Shown: positions 44,362-54,151, counted from the stretch's first letter. The stretch: 64,000 nt of DNA from Hyphomonas adhaerens MHS-3 (GCF_000685235.1 NZ_ARYH01000001.1:2442577-2506576); one strand, 5' to 3'. The notes: generated from the letters alone by a model not told the origin. Translations and numbers: made by a program.

Positions 44362-44949
44362 TTATTCTTCTTCAGCAGGGCCTTCAGCGGCACGTTCTGC
44401 AGCAGCTTCGGCGAGTTCGCCGGCCTGCTCATCATCCTGCGCCTGATTGGCAGCCTGCAGCGAAGCAACAATGTCTTCACCCTTGGCCTGACGGTCAGCT
44501 TCGTCATTCGAACGGGCGATGTTTGCCTGGACGGTGACGGTAACTTCCGCGTGGAGGCGGACTGAAACGTCGTAGAGGCCGATCTCTTTGATCGGCTTGT
44601 CGAGGCGCACGCCGGAGCGCGGCACGCTGTAGCCGGATGCTTCAGCAGCATCGGCAATGTCGCGTGCGGTGACGGAGCCATAAAGATGGCCGGTGTCGCC
44701 AGCCTGACGGATCAGGACGAAGATTGCGCCGTCGAGCTTCTGGGATTCGGTCTCAGCAGCTGCACGGGCTTCGGCGTTGCGGGCTTCGATGGCGTCGCGT
44801 TCACGCTCGAAACGGGCGCGGTTGCGTTCGTTGGCCATCAGGGCCTTGCCTTGCGGCAGAAGGAAGTTACGGGCGAAGCCGTTCTTCACTTTCACTTCGT
44901 CGCCAATGGCGCCGAGGTTTTCAACGCGCTCAAGGAGGATCACTTGCAT
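44362..44949 (-). CDS. rplI: 50S ribosomal protein L9
   Basis: A 195-residue ribosomal protein. The N-terminal rRNA-binding domain MQVILLERVENLGAIGDEVKV and KNGFARNFLLPQGKA is invariant, followed by the long connecting helix (about 45-75) and the C-terminal domain. It is about 45 residues longer than E. coli L9; the extra tail is acidic and Ala-rich (QDDEQAGELAEAAAERAAE), as in other alphaproteobacteria. It is the last gene of rpsF-rpsR-rplI. Confidence 0.97.
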   Translation of the reverse strand: MQVILLERVENLGAIGDEVKVKNGFARNFLLPQGKALMANERNRARFERERDAIEARNAEARAAAETESQKLDGAIFVLIRQAGDTGHLYGSVTARDIADAAEASGYSVPRSGVRLDKPIKEIGLYDVSVRLHAEVTVTVQANIARSNDEADRQAKGEDIVASLQAANQAQDDEQAGELAEAAAERAAEGPAEEE

Positions 44950-44961
44950 GTCAGTCTCTCC

Positions 44962-45219
44962 TTACTTCACTTCGAAGGGCAGCAGGGCGAGCATGCGGGC
45001 ACGTTTGATGGCCTGGGCAAGCTTGCGCTGGTTCTTCAGGTTTACAGCCGTGATGCGGCTCGGCACGATTTTCCCTTTTTCAGAGATATAGCGCTGAAGC
45101 AGCTTCACGTCCTTGTAGTCGATCGTCTGGGCGTTATCGCCCGAAAACGGATCGACTTTGCGGCGGCGGCCGAACGGACGGCGGGCCGGGATATTGGTGA
45201 TGTTCAGTTTCTGAGCCAT
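44962..45219 (-). CDS. rpsR: 30S ribosomal protein S18
   Basis: An 85-residue basic protein with [18 protein letters not shown] at the N-terminus, then [27 protein letters not shown], the S18 core. It binds S6 in the small subunit platform. Start [11 protein letters not shown] at 45219. It sits between rpsF and rplI, 12 bases before rplI. The longer frame upstream is a shadow of rpsF. Confidence 0.97.
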   Translation of the reverse strand: MAQKLNITNIPARRPFGRRRKVDPFSGDNAQTIDYKDVKLLQRYISEKGKIVPSRITAVNLKNQRKLAQAIKRARMLALLPFEVK

Positions 45220-45233
45220 GTCCTGTCCCTTTC

Positions 45234-45572
45234 CTAGTCGCGGCGGCGGTCTTTGCGGGAGAGCACCGGCGACGGCTCGTCGCTCAGTTCTTCCACGCGG
45301 ATGGTCATGTAGCGCATGACGTCTTCCGACAGGCGCTGGCGGCGTTCCAGTTCGTGGATCGCAGCGGCAGGCGCGTCGATGTTGATCAGCGAGTAGTGAC
45401 CCTTGCGCTGCTTCTTGATCGGGTAGGCAAGGTTGCGAAGGCCCCAATATTCGGTTTTGCCGATTGTGGCGCCTTTTTCCTTGAGAAAGCCGGACAGTTC
45501 TTCGACAAAAGAGTCGACCTGGGCCGGCGAGATGTCAGGTCGTGTGATCACGACATGCTCGTAAAAAGCCAT
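45234..45572 (-). CDS. rpsF: 30S ribosomal protein S6
   Basis: A 112-residue protein beginning [22 protein letters not shown], with [29 protein letters not shown] typical of S6. The C-terminus is basic and acidic by turns ([20 protein letters not shown]). The in-frame extension upstream of 45572 reads into the intergenic region and is not conserved in kind. It is the first gene of the ribosomal trio; the promoter should lie in 45573-45781, shared with divergent fabD. Confidence 0.97.
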   Translation of the reverse strand: MAFYEHVVITRPDISPAQVDSFVEELSGFLKEKGATIGKTEYWGLRNLAYPIKKQRKGHYSLINIDAPAAAIHELERRQRLSEDVMRYMTIRVEELSDEPSPVLSRKDRRRD

Positions 45573-45781
45573 GTTTTCATTCCCAAAAATAAGGGGTGCG
45601 GCGCCAGACAGCGGGAAACTGCCGGACGATGGCCCCTCTTCCTCCGGCTCATTCCGGAGTACCAAGGACCGCATCCCTGTCCATGAAGGCGGCTGTAAAG
45701 CGCATCTGGCAAGGGTTTTCAATAGCTTGCGCACACGCGCGTGCACATTTAGGCACGGCGAAAATCCCGGGAGAATCGCCG

Positions 45782-46732
45782 ATGACCAAACTCGCCTTCA
45801 TCTTTCCTGGCCAGGGCAGCCAGGAAATCGGTATGGGCAAGGCCCTTGCGGATGCCTATCCGGCCGCCCGCGACGTGTTCCAGGCGGTCGATGACGCGCT
45901 TGGCCAGAACCTGTCGGACCTGATGTGGAACGGCACGATCGAGGACCTGACGCTGACGGCCAATACCCAGCCGGCGCTCATGGCCCATTCGGTTGCCGCC
46001 ATGAAGGCGCTGGAGGCCGAATTCGGCACCTCCGCCAGGGATGCTGCCTTTGTGGCCGGTCACTCGCTGGGGGAATATTCCGCTCTGGCCGCTGCAGGAT
46101 CGCTGACAATCGCAGATACGGCGCGCCTCCTGCGCATCCGCGGCAATGCCATGCAGTCGGCCGTTCAGCCCGGAGAAGGCGCCATGGCAGCCCTGCTGGG
46201 CGCTGATGTAGTGCAGGCAGAGGCCGCTTGTGCGGCTGGCCGCGATACGGGCGGGGTTTGCGAACTTGCGAACGACAACGCGCCCGGTCAGCTGGTGCTC
46301 TCCGGATCGAAAGCCGCGATCGATGCAGCCTGTGAGTGGGCGAAGGCAAACGGCGTGAAGAAAGCGATGCCGCTGAACGTGTCCGCGCCTTTCCATTGCT
46401 CGCTGATGCAGCCCGCCGCCGATGCCATGGCTGAGGCGCTGGCCGGCACCGATATCAAATCGCCGGTCGTTCCGGTGGTTGCGAATGTCTCTGCGACGCC
46501 AGTGACCGATCCTGAAATCATCCGTCAGAACCTCGTCGCGCAGGTGACAGGCCGCGTCCGCTGGACCGAAAGTGTACAGTTCATGTTCGCGCAGGGCGTC
46601 GACACGACGGGCGAAGTTGGCAACGGTAAGGTCCTGACGGTGATGCAGCGCCGCATCGAGAAATCACTAAAAGGCTTCACCCTCGGCGCGCCCGAGGATC
46701 TGAAAGCCTTTGCAGAAGCCATGAAGGGATAA
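45782..46732 (+). CDS. fabD: Malonyl-CoA:ACP transacylase FabD
   Basis: Loads malonyl groups onto ACP. The 316-residue enzyme has [15 protein letters not shown] at the N-terminus, the nucleophile Ser95 in GHSLGEYSA, catalytic His205 in SAPFHCSLM and the C-terminal [15 protein letters not shown] block. Start ATG 45782. It begins the fabD-fabG-acpP-fabF unit, 4 bases before fabG. Confidence 0.97.
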   Translation: MTKLAFIFPGQGSQEIGMGKALADAYPAARDVFQAVDDALGQNLSDLMWNGTIEDLTLTANTQPALMAHSVAAMKALEAEFGTSARDAAFVAGHSLGEYSALAAAGSLTIADTARLLRIRGNAMQSAVQPGEGAMAALLGADVVQAEAACAAGRDTGGVCELANDNAPGQLVLSGSKAAIDAACEWAKANGVKKAMPLNVSAPFHCSLMQPAADAMAEALAGTDIKSPVVPVVANVSATPVTDPEIIRQNLVAQVTGRVRWTESVQFMFAQGVDTTGEVGNGKVLTVMQRRIEKSLKGFTLGAPEDLKAFAEAMKG

Positions 46733-46736
46733 TCCC

Positions 46737-47474
46737 ATGTTTACACTCTCCGGCCGTACGGCCCTTGTTACGGGCGCTTCCGGCGGTATCGGCAGCGCGA
46801 TTGCGAAAGCGCTCTCGGAAGCTGGCGCGAAAGTCGTGCTGTCAGGCACGCGCGAAGGGGTCCTCAATGAGGTTGCTGCCACTTTGCCCGGGGAAAGTGC
46901 CGTGGTGACCTGCAACCTGTCCGACACCGAGGCCGTCGACGGCCTCGCTGCGAAAGCCGAGGACGTGGTCGGGCCGCTCGATATTCTGGTCGCAAATGCC
47001 GGCATCACCCGCGACAAACTGCTGATGCAGATGAAGGATGACGACTGGAACGACGTCATCGATATCAATCTCGGATCCTACTACCGCCTGACCAAGAGCG
47101 TCGTGCGGGGCATGATGAAGCGCCGTCATGGCCGCATTATCGGCATCACATCGGTGGTCGGTGTGACCGGCAATCCCGGGCAAACGAACTATTGCGCGTC
47201 CAAGGCGGGGATGATCGGATTTACCAAATCACTCGCGCAGGAAGTTGCCAGCCGCGGCATTACAGCCAACGCAATCGCCCCCGGATTCATCGAATCGCCC
47301 ATGACGGATGTGCTGCCGGAAGCTCAGAAGAGTTCGCTTCTGGGGAGAATTCCTGCGGGCCGATTGGGGCAGGGCGCCGATATTGCTGCAGCTGCGGTGT
47401 ATCTGGCTTCTGACGAGGCAGCCTATGTTACGGGGCAGACGCTGCACGTAAATGGCGGTATGGCCATGATCTGA
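46737..47474 (+). CDS. fabG: 3-oxoacyl-ACP reductase FabG
   Basis: NADPH-dependent reductase of fatty-acid synthesis, 245 residues. It has the cofactor motif TGASGGIGSAIA, NAGITRDKLLMQM and the catalytic Ser139-Tyr152-Lys156 set in GITSVVGVTGNPGQTNYCAS, ending in GQTLHVNGGMAMI. It follows fabD by 4 bases and precedes acpP by 112 bases, where acpP may have an extra promoter. Confidence 0.97.
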   Translation: MFTLSGRTALVTGASGGIGSAIAKALSEAGAKVVLSGTREGVLNEVAATLPGESAVVTCNLSDTEAVDGLAAKAEDVVGPLDILVANAGITRDKLLMQMKDDDWNDVIDINLGSYYRLTKSVVRGMMKRRHGRIIGITSVVGVTGNPGQTNYCASKAGMIGFTKSLAQEVASRGITANAIAPGFIESPMTDVLPEAQKSSLLGRIPAGRLGQGADIAAAAVYLASDEAAYVTGQTLHVNGGMAMI

Positions 47475-47586
47475 TAGGCACAGTTCACAGCTATACAAGG
47501 GCTTGGCGGCTCGGATAACTGTGTGCTAGGCGCAACACAATGGTTCGGATTTCGGGCCATTCCTCAGGCATTTAAGAGAGGTGCAC

Positions 47587-47820
47587 ATGTCTGACGTTCT
47601 CGAACGTGTTAAGAAAATCGTTGTCGACAATCTCGACGTTGAAGGTGACAAGGTCGTCGAAAGCGCGAGCTTCATTGACGACCTCGGCGCAGACTCGCTG
47701 GACCTCGTCGAGCTGGTCATGGCTTTTGAGGAAGAATTCAATATCGAAATCCCGGACGATGTGCAGGAGTCTATCCGTACCGTCGGTGACGCCGTGACCC
47801 ACATCAAGGCTCACATCTAA
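47587..47820 (+). CDS. acpP: Acyl carrier protein
   Basis: A 77-residue acidic four-helix protein carrying growing acyl chains. The phosphopantetheine serine is Ser37 in [33 protein letters not shown] is the usual start; GAGAGG precedes ATG 47587, and the in-frame GTG at 47581 would add two residues. It lies between fabG and fabF. Confidence 0.97.
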   Translation: MSDVLERVKKIVVDNLDVEGDKVVESASFIDDLGADSLDLVELVMAFEEEFNIEIPDDVQESIRTVGDAVTHIKAHI

Positions 47821-47845
47821 GACATCCTGGACAGGAGGGGTCTCC

Positions 47846-49132
47846 ATGTCTGACCGCCGCGTCGTCATTACTGGCATTGGTATCGTGTCGCCGCTCGCGG
47901 CGACACGTGAGGCCACATGGGAACGGTTGCTTGCGGGCAAGTCCGGGGCTGGACGCATTGATGCGTTCGACCCTGAGGACATGCCCTGCAAGATCGCTTT
48001 CCAGGTGCCATGGGTGACTGGCCGTGGCGGTGGGGAAGGAGACCCCGAAGCGTTCGATTCGGAAAAATTCGTCTCCAAGAAGGAGATGCGCCGGATCGAC
48101 GAGTTTATCCTCTACGCCATCGCGGCGGCCGAAGAGGCTGTCGAGGATGCCAATTGGCGTCCTGAGGACGAAGAGGAAAAAGAGCGCACCGGAGTCATGA
48201 TCGGCTCAGGCATCGGTGGGCTCGAATCGATCTACGACACCGCGATCACCCTGCACGAGCATGGCCCGCGCAAGGTCAGCCCGTTCTTCATTCCGTCGGC
48301 CCTGATCAACCTCGCCTCCGGTCAGGTCTCGATCAAGTACGGCTTCAAAGGCCCGAATCACGCGGTTGTTACGGCTTGTGCAACCGGGGCGCACGCGATC
48401 GGCGACTCGTCCCGTCTCATCAAGTACGGCGATGCCGACGTGATGATTGCAGGCGGATCCGAAGCCGTGATTGGCCGGATCGGCATTGCCGGCTTCTGCG
48501 CCGCCAAGGCCATGTCCACCAATTTCAACGATACGCCCGAAAAGGCCTCGCGTCCGTATGACAAGGATCGCGACGGATTTGTCATGGGTGAAGGCGCTGC
48601 GATCCTGGTGCTCGAAGAGTATGAGCATGCAAAGGCCCGTGGCGCGAAGATTTACGCTGAGGTTTCGGGTTACGGCCTGACCGGCGATGCGTACCACATC
48701 ACGGCCCCTGCTGAAGGGGCTGAGGGTGGCTATCGCGCCATGAAAATGGCCCTGAAGAATTCCGGTATCGACCCTACTGAAATCGACTACGTCAATGCGC
48801 ACGGCACGTCGACGCCCAAGGGCGACGAAGGCGAAGCCGGCGCAGTGGAGCGGGCTTTCGGCGACCACGCGAAGGACATTTCCATGTCATCGACCAAGTC
48901 GGCCGTTGGACACCTTCTCGGCGCCGCTGGTGCGATCGAAAGCGCTTTCTGCGCCCTGGCTATCCGCGATCAGGTCATGCCGCCAACGCTGAACCTCGAC
49001 AATCCGAGCTTCGAAACCGTGATCGACCTGATCCCGCACAATGCCAAGAAGGGCCGGGTGCGCGCCACCATGTCGAATAGTTTCGGATTTGGCGGAACGA
49101 ACGCCAGCCTTGTGCTGCGTGAGGTGAAGTAA
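47846..49132 (+). CDS. fabF: 3-oxoacyl-ACP synthase II FabF
   Basis: Elongating beta-ketoacyl-ACP synthase, 428 residues. Catalytic Cys178 is in VTACATGAHAIG; the two His are in NAHGTSTPKGD and KSAVGHLLGAAG. NSFGFGGTNASLVL ends the protein. An insertion of about 10 residues near 55-70 (TGRGGGEGDPEAF) is a local feature. It follows acpP by 25 bases with AGGAGG before the ATG. Downstream is a hairpin and then mltG. Confidence 0.97.
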   Translation: MSDRRVVITGIGIVSPLAATREATWERLLAGKSGAGRIDAFDPEDMPCKIAFQVPWVTGRGGGEGDPEAFDSEKFVSKKEMRRIDEFILYAIAAAEEAVEDANWRPEDEEEKERTGVMIGSGIGGLESIYDTAITLHEHGPRKVSPFFIPSALINLASGQVSIKYGFKGPNHAVVTACATGAHAIGDSSRLIKYGDADVMIAGGSEAVIGRIGIAGFCAAKAMSTNFNDTPEKASRPYDKDRDGFVMGEGAAILVLEEYEHAKARGAKIYAEVSGYGLTGDAYHITAPAEGAEGGYRAMKMALKNSGIDPTEIDYVNAHGTSTPKGDEGEAGAVERAFGDHAKDISMSSTKSAVGHLLGAAGAIESAFCALAIRDQVMPPTLNLDNPSFETVIDLIPHNAKKGRVRATMSNSFGFGGTNASLVLREVK

Positions 49133-49146
49133 GTCCCTTTCCGGAC

Positions 49147-49177
49147 TCCTGCACCATGCTTAGGCTATCGTGCAGGA
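49147..49177. promoter_or_regulatory. Hairpin between fabF and mltG
   Basis: TCCTGCAC and GTGCAGGA form a perfect 8-base stem with a 15-base loop, starting 14 bases after the fabF stop and ending 22 bases before the mltG start. No T-run follows, so it may be an attenuator, processing site or mRNA stabiliser rather than a terminator. Confidence 0.45.
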
Positions 49178-49199
49178 AACCCGCTGATTGAGGCTGCGC

Positions 49200-50228
49200 A
49201 TGAAATTCCTGAAGGGCCTGCTGTCGCTCATCGTCCTGGTCCTCGTCATTGGCGGGGCTGCAGCCGGTGTTGGCTGGGTCTGGATGCAGGATGCGTTGAA
49301 CCGGGATGGGCCGCTGACGGAAGATGTCGTGTTCCATGTTGAGCCGGGCGAAGGCCTCTCCAGCGTTGCGGTGCGCCTGGAACAGGAAGGCATCATTCGC
49401 GATGCCAAATTGATCCGCCTCAAAGCAAAGCTTGAGAACACCGAAACCGATATCAAAACGGGCGAATTCAAGATCGAGCGCGGCGCCAGCATGGTGGAAG
49501 TGCTGCATACGCTGATCGAAGGCAAAGGCGTCCTCTACAAGATTACCTTGCCGGAAGGCCGCACAACCGCGCAGCTCCTGAAAGTGATTGAGGCGGACCC
49601 GGTCCTCGTCGGAGACATGCCGGAAGAGGACATTCCGGAAGGGTCGCTCCTTCCGGATACGTACCTGTTCGATCGCGGCATGACCCGCGCCGACATGGTC
49701 AAGCTGATGCAGGACAAGCAGACAGAATTGCTGGAAGACCTGTGGCCGGAACGGGATCCGGATATCCCGCTCAAAACGCCCTACGAGGCGGTCATCCTGG
49801 CCTCCGTGGTCGAGAAGGAAACCGGCCGTGTGGATGAGCAGCCTGAAATTGCCGCACTGTTCACCACCCGCCTGAACCGGGGCATGCGGCTGGAAAGCGA
49901 CCCGACGATCATTTACGGCGTCTCCCGCGGCGAGCCGCTTTATAATGCCCGGGGCCAGCGGCGCACATTGCGCCGGTCCGAGATCGACAGAAAGACCGAC
50001 TGGAATACCTACCAGATCGACGGTCTGCCGAAGACGCCGATCTGCAACCCGGGACGCGGCGCCATCGAGGCTGTGCTGAACCCACCGCATACAGAATATA
50101 TTTTCTTCGTTGCCGACGGAAAAGGCGGTCATCTGTTCGCCAAGACGCTGGCGGAACACAATCGCAATGTGGCCGCCTATCGCGCCTATGAGCGAAAAGA
50201 AATCGCAAAGGAGCGGGCGCCGGAATGA
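49200..50228 (+). CDS. mltG: Endolytic murein transglycosylase MltG
   Basis: A 342-residue inner-membrane enzyme that cuts nascent glycan strands and sets their length. One membrane anchor covers about 5-27. A LysM-like segment (FHVEPGEGLSSVAVRLEQEGII) is followed by the YceG domain with the catalytic Glu in LASVVEKETG and the conserved TRLNRGMRLESDPTIIYG, NTYQIDGLPKTPICNPG and FFVADGKGGH motifs. ATG 49200 has GAGG upstream; TTG 49188 is an alternative. Its stop overlaps the yicC-like start (ATGA). Confidence 0.95.
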   Translation: MKFLKGLLSLIVLVLVIGGAAAGVGWVWMQDALNRDGPLTEDVVFHVEPGEGLSSVAVRLEQEGIIRDAKLIRLKAKLENTETDIKTGEFKIERGASMVEVLHTLIEGKGVLYKITLPEGRTTAQLLKVIEADPVLVGDMPEEDIPEGSLLPDTYLFDRGMTRADMVKLMQDKQTELLEDLWPERDPDIPLKTPYEAVILASVVEKETGRVDEQPEIAALFTTRLNRGMRLESDPTIIYGVSRGEPLYNARGQRRTLRRSEIDRKTDWNTYQIDGLPKTPICNPGRGAIEAVLNPPHTEYIFFVADGKGGHLFAKTLAEHNRNVAAYRAYERKEIAKERAPE

Positions 50229-51112
50229 GTGTGTTATCGGGGATGACCGGCTTTGCCCGCGTTTCGGGTGAGGCTGAGTGGGGCAGCTGGGCCTGGGAAG
50301 CGAAAAGCGTCAATGGCCGCGGCCTGGACGTGCGGGTAAACTATCCACCGGGCTTTGAAGCGCTTGAGCGCGTGATCAAGTCTGCTGCGCCGAAATATTT
50401 CCAGCGCGGATCGCTTCAGGTCGCCCTCCGCATCGACCTCTCCAGCGGCGCCGATACGGCAACTGTGAACACCACGCTGCTGGATACGCTTGCGGCAGCA
50501 GTCGAGAAACGGACGGGCGCAGCCCTGTCCGGTGAAGTGTTCGCCAGCCTGATGAATGTGAAGGGCGTCGTGGAGCCTGGTGCGGGGAACCTGCGAGACT
50601 TGGGCAGCGATGAGGCCGTAATTACCCCCCTCGCCAAGGCCGGAGAGGAGGCCCTGCAGGCCCTGCAAGCCGAGCGGCGGCGCGAAGGCGGTATGCTCGC
50701 CGATTTGCTGGAGGGCCTGGTCGCCGGCATGGAGGAGTTGCGGGAGAAGGCCGGGAAGCTGGCGGACACCCAGCCTGCGCTACTTCAGGAGCGCCTGACC
50801 AAGCAGCTCGACGAACTCGATCCGGGCGGCCGCGTCGACAAGGATCGCGCGGCTGCTGAAATTGCCCTCAGCGCCGCCAAGGCGGATGTGCGTGAAGAGC
50901 TGGACCGCCTGACGGCCCATTTCGTTTCGGCGCATGAGCTGCTTGCGGGTGGCTCTCCGGTCGGCCGGAAACTGGATTTCCTGGCTCAGGAGCTGAACCG
51001 CGAAGCCAACACGCTCTGCTCGAAATCCGTCAGCCTCGATTTGACGAATGCGGGACTCGGTCTCAAAGGGCTTATTGACCAGTTCAAGGAGCAGGCCGCC
51101 AATGTCGAATAG
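50225..51112 (+). CDS. YicC family endoribonuclease
   Basis: A 295-residue YicC protein. MTGFARVSGEAEWGSWAWEAKSVNGRGLDVRVNYPPGF is the N-terminal half, and the DUF1732 C-terminus has ELDRLTAHFVSAHELLAGGSPVGRKLDFLAQELNREANTLCSKS. E. coli YicC is an endoribonuclease that promotes decay of some small RNAs; that activity here is inferred from family. It is coupled to mltG by ATGA overlap and overlaps gmk by 11 bases, a common YicC-Gmk pairing. Confidence 0.93.
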   Translation: MSVLSGMTGFARVSGEAEWGSWAWEAKSVNGRGLDVRVNYPPGFEALERVIKSAAPKYFQRGSLQVALRIDLSSGADTATVNTTLLDTLAAAVEKRTGAALSGEVFASLMNVKGVVEPGAGNLRDLGSDEAVITPLAKAGEEALQALQAERRREGGMLADLLEGLVAGMEELREKAGKLADTQPALLQERLTKQLDELDPGGRVDKDRAAAEIALSAAKADVREELDRLTAHFVSAHELLAGGSPVGRKLDFLAQELNREANTLCSKSVSLDLTNAGLGLKGLIDQFKEQAANVE

Positions 51113-51755
51113 CGGACACCCCAAAGACAGCGGCACGCGCCGCGGCCTCATGCTGGTCCTGTCCAGCCCGTCAGGCGCTGGCAAGACAACGCTTGCCCGC
51201 AAGCTGATCGACGAGTTCCACGATGTGAAATTGTCCGTCTCGGCCACGACCCGTAAGCCGCGCCCGGGCGAAGAGGACGGAAAAGACTATTTCTTCCGCA
51301 CCGTGGAAGAGTTCCACGACATGATCGAGCGGCGCGAGTTCCTCGAATGGGCGCATGTGTTCGACAGGTTTTACGGTACGCCGAAGGCTGACACGGTCGC
51401 GCGGCTGGACGCCGGAGAAGACGTCTTGTTCGATGTGGACTGGCAGGGCGCCGATGCACTGCACGACCAGATGCCGAACGATGTGGTCTCGGTGTTCATC
51501 CTGCCGCCCAGCATCAGCGCGCTGGAACAGCGTCTGGCGGCCCGGCCCGGCTCGACACCGGAACTTGTCGACCGGCGCATGGAAGATGCCAAGCGCGAGA
51601 TCATGCACTGGCGGCGGTATGACTATGTCATTGTCAATGAAGATCTCGAAGTGGCCTACCAGCGCCTTCGCCGGATCCTTCTGGTGGAGCGCCTGAAGCG
51701 GCTGCGCCAGCTGGACCTGGAGGACCATGTCCGCCGGCTTCTGGGCGAGGCCTGA
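51102..51755 (+). CDS. gmk: Guanylate kinase
   Basis: Phosphorylates GMP to GDP. The 217-residue enzyme has the P-loop SSPSGAGKTTLAR at 21-33, VSATTRKPRPGEEDGKDYFF (GMP-binding) and ILPPSISALEQRLAARPGS (lid). ATG 51102 gives MSNSGHPKDSGTRRG and is used instead of an in-frame upstream start inside yicC. It is the last gene of the fabD-to-gmk run. Confidence 0.97.
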   Translation: MSNSGHPKDSGTRRGLMLVLSSPSGAGKTTLARKLIDEFHDVKLSVSATTRKPRPGEEDGKDYFFRTVEEFHDMIERREFLEWAHVFDRFYGTPKADTVARLDAGEDVLFDVDWQGADALHDQMPNDVVSVFILPPSISALEQRLAARPGSTPELVDRRMEDAKREIMHWRRYDYVIVNEDLEVAYQRLRRILLVERLKRLRQLDLEDHVRRLLGEA

Positions 51756-51838
51756 ACCACAAGAACGCTTGACTTGGCAGCGCCATTGGAGACGCTCTCG
51801 GGTAGAACGGCGTTTGACCAAACAGACAAGGCAACTGA

Positions 51839-52027
51839 ATGACTGACCCCGGCGATCCGAAGCCAGACCTGCCCGAACGTGCGCCAGCGCGCCCTGTGTG
51901 GCTTTTCTGGCTGATCCCGATGGCCGTTCTGGTCGGCGTGGTCTGGTTCGTCCTGCGGGGCGACAGGTCGCCAGAAGCTGCGGCGGAGAACGCGGCCGTG
52001 ACGTCCGACGTCTCCAACGTTCCCTGA
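51839..52027 (+). CDS. Small single-span membrane protein
   Basis: A 62-residue protein with a Pro-rich, acidic N-terminus (TDPGDPKPDLPERAPARP), one membrane helix at about 20-39 (VWLFWLIPMAVLVGVVWFVL), then RGDRSPEAAAENAAV. No family is recognised. It is placed 83 bases after gmk and followed 10 bases later by a strong terminator, so it may close that transcript. AAGGCAAC precedes the ATG. Confidence 0.6.
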   Translation: MTDPGDPKPDLPERAPARPVWLFWLIPMAVLVGVVWFVLRGDRSPEAAAENAAVTSDVSNVP

Positions 52028-52037
52028 CTCCCAATGA

Positions 52038-52067
52038 AAAACCCCGCAGCGCCTGCTGCGGGGTTTT
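52038..52067. terminator. Bidirectional rho-independent terminator
   Basis: AAAACCCCGCAGC, loop GCCT, GCTGCGGGGTTTT: perfect 13-base stem with A and T tracts on either side, between the small membrane-protein gene and convergent icd. Confidence 0.92.
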
Positions 52068-52091
52068 CCTTTATCCGGTGTGTCGGAAGGA

Positions 52092-53312
52092 TCAGGCCTT
52101 CGACATCGCCTTTTCGAAGTTCTCGGCAACTTTCTCGATGAAGCCTTCGGTGGTCAGGTATCCCTGATCCGGCCCCACGAGGAGGGCGAGGTCTTTCGTC
52201 ATGAAGCCGGCTTCGACCGTCTCGACGATGGTCTTCTCCAGCGTTTGCGCAAATTCCCGCACTTCCGGCGTACCGTCCATCCGGCCGCGATGGTCGAGAC
52301 CTTGGGTCCAGGCGTAGATCGAGGCGATCGAGTTGGTCGAGGTCGCTTCGCCTTTCTGGTGGTTGCGGTAGTGGCGGGTGACTGTGCCGTGGGCGGCTTC
52401 GGCTTCGACCGTGTTGCCATCCGGGCTCATCAGGACCGACGTCATCAGGCCCAGCGAGCCGTAACCCTGGGCAACCGTGTCGGACTGGACGTCGCCGTCA
52501 TAGTTCTTGCAGGCCCAGACATAGCCGCCGGACCACTTCATGCAGGCTGCAACCATGTCGTCGATCAGGCGGTGCTCATAGGTGCCGCCGAACTCGGCGA
52601 ACTTGTCAGCAAACTCGGTGTCGAAGACTTCCTGGAAGATGTCCTTGAAGCGGCCGTCATAGGCTTTCAGGATCGTGTTCTTGGTCGACAGGTAGACCGG
52701 CCACTTGCGTTGCAGGCCATAGTTCATGCTGGCGCGGGCGAAGTCGCGGATCGACTCGTCGAGGTTGTACATGCCCATGGCGATACCGGCGCTGGGGAAG
52801 TCGAACACTTCGAATTCCTTGGAGTCGGACCCGTCGGCGGCTTCCCACTTCATGGTCAGCTTGCCTTTGCCCGGCACGAGGAAGTCGGTGGCCTTGTACT
52901 GGTCGCCAAATGCGTGACGGCCGACGACGACCGGACGGGTCCAGCCCGGCACCAGACGCGGGATGTTCGAGATCACGATCGGCTCGCGGAACACGACGCC
53001 GCCGAGGATGTTACGGATCGTGCCGTTCGGCGAGCGCCACATCTTCTTCAGGCCGAACTCTTCCACGCGGGCTTCGTCCGGCGTGATCGTTGCGCACTTC
53101 ACAGCCACGCCATATTCCTTGGTAGCGTTGGCGGCGTCGACGGTGATCTGGTCGTCGGTTTCGTCGCGCTTCTGGATCGACAGGTCGTAATACTTCAGGT
53201 CGACGTCCAGGTAGGGGTGGATCAGCTTGTCTTTGATAAGCTGCCAGATGATGCGGGTCATTTCGTCCCCGTCCATCTCGACGATCGGGTTCTTGACCTT
53301 GATTTTCGCCAT
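52092..53312 (-). CDS. icd: NADP-dependent isocitrate dehydrogenase
   Basis: TCA-cycle enzyme of 406 residues producing 2-oxoglutarate and NADPH. The sequence [22 protein letters not shown] and [19 protein letters not shown] belongs to the type II (mitochondrial-like) homodimeric IDH rather than the E. coli type. NADP-site residues lie around [12 protein letters not shown] strong shared terminator lies 25 bases behind its stop. The 77-base region before it is shared with the divergent methyltransferase gene. Confidence 0.96.
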   Translation of the reverse strand: MAKIKVKNPIVEMDGDEMTRIIWQLIKDKLIHPYLDVDLKYYDLSIQKRDETDDQITVDAANATKEYGVAVKCATITPDEARVEEFGLKKMWRSPNGTIRNILGGVVFREPIVISNIPRLVPGWTRPVVVGRHAFGDQYKATDFLVPGKGKLTMKWEAADGSDSKEFEVFDFPSAGIAMGMYNLDESIRDFARASMNYGLQRKWPVYLSTKNTILKAYDGRFKDIFQEVFDTEFADKFAEFGGTYEHRLIDDMVAACMKWSGGYVWACKNYDGDVQSDTVAQGYGSLGLMTSVLMSPDGNTVEAEAAHGTVTRHYRNHQKGEATSTNSIASIYAWTQGLDHRGRMDGTPEVREFAQTLEKTIVETVEAGFMTKDLALLVGPDQGYLTTEGFIEKVAENFEKAMSKA

Positions 53313-53389
53313 ATTTGGAAGTCCTTGCGCTTGTAATTGTCTGGCAGGCCTATAGCAGAGCCCGGGCAGGCGTCAAAACAGGTTACGAC

Positions 53390-54151
53390 ATGGCAGATCA
53401 CCGCAGCCCGGCCATCATTCTCCACTCGCCCCAACTGGGCGAAAATATCGGCGCGGCCGCGCGTGTCATGCGCAACTTTGGTCTGACGGATCTGCGGCTC
53501 GTGGCGCCGCGCGATGGGTGGCCAAATCCTGCGGCGGACACGATGTCAGCGGGCGCTTTCGACGCGGGTGTGACCGTGACTGTGCACCAGACACTACAGG
53601 ATGCGCTGGAAGGCATCACATGGCTTGCTGCGGCGACGGCGCGGCTGCGGGGGATCGAGAAGCGGGTGGGCGATGCCCAGGGCGCGGCGCAGGTGGCGCA
53701 TGAGCGGCTCGGCACTGGCAAATCGGCGATCATGTTCGGGGCAGAGAAGTCCGGCCTGCCAAATGATGCAGTTGCTGTGGCCGATTTCCTGATGACCTAT
53801 CCGGTCGACACCGATTTCAAGAGCCTGAACCTTGCCCAGGCGGTGTGCGTGTTTTGCGCCGAATGGGGCAAGCTGGCCATCGGACCGCGCGCCGACGAGG
53901 GGGATAACAAAGCCGGTCTCGGCGACCTCGCCCCGCGTGACGAACTCTACCGCATGTTCGAGCATTTCGAGGAAGAGCTTGAAAGAGCGGGATATTTCTT
54001 CCCGCCGGAGAAGACGCCGCTGATGAAAGACAACCTCCGCGCCGCGTTGATAAGGGCGGACTGGACGCGGCAGGAAGTGCAGACATTCCGGGGCGCGATC
54101 AAGGCGTTGGCGCTCGGCCGGGGCAAGGCGCGGGTTCTCCGTGAAGACTGA
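53390..54151 (+). CDS. SPOUT-family RNA 2'-O-methyltransferase (TrmJ-like)
   Basis: A 253-residue TrmH-family (group 1) methyltransferase. N-terminal LHSPQLGENIGAAARVMRNFG is motif 1; the knot motifs are MFGAEKSGLPND and the SLNLAQAVCVF segment. TrmJ methylates the 2'-OH of nucleotide 32 in tRNAs; related enzymes act on rRNA, so the target is probable, not certain. ATG 53390 is chosen because the longer frame overlaps the icd promoter. It overlaps the next gene by 11 bases. Confidence 0.9.
   Translation: MADHRSPAIILHSPQLGENIGAAARVMRNFGLTDLRLVAPRDGWPNPAADTMSAGAFDAGVTVTVHQTLQDALEGITWLAAATARLRGIEKRVGDAQGAAQVAHERLGTGKSAIMFGAEKSGLPNDAVAVADFLMTYPVDTDFKSLNLAQAVCVFCAEWGKLAIGPRADEGDNKAGLGDLAPRDELYRMFEHFEEELERAGYFFPPEKTPLMKDNLRAALIRADWTRQEVQTFRGAIKALALGRGKARVLRED

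Noticed and set aside
43163..44446. 427-codon plus-strand frame antisense to dnaB
   Set aside because: dnaB is certain, and the frame continues across the rplI terminator.
47503..47532. TTGGCG-like promoter before acpP
   Set aside because: The matching -10 (CTAGGC or GCTAGGCG) is poor, so the call would not be supported.
52080..53336. 418-codon plus-strand frame antisense to icd
   Set aside because: icd is certain; the reverse frame also runs over the terminator side and has no domain.
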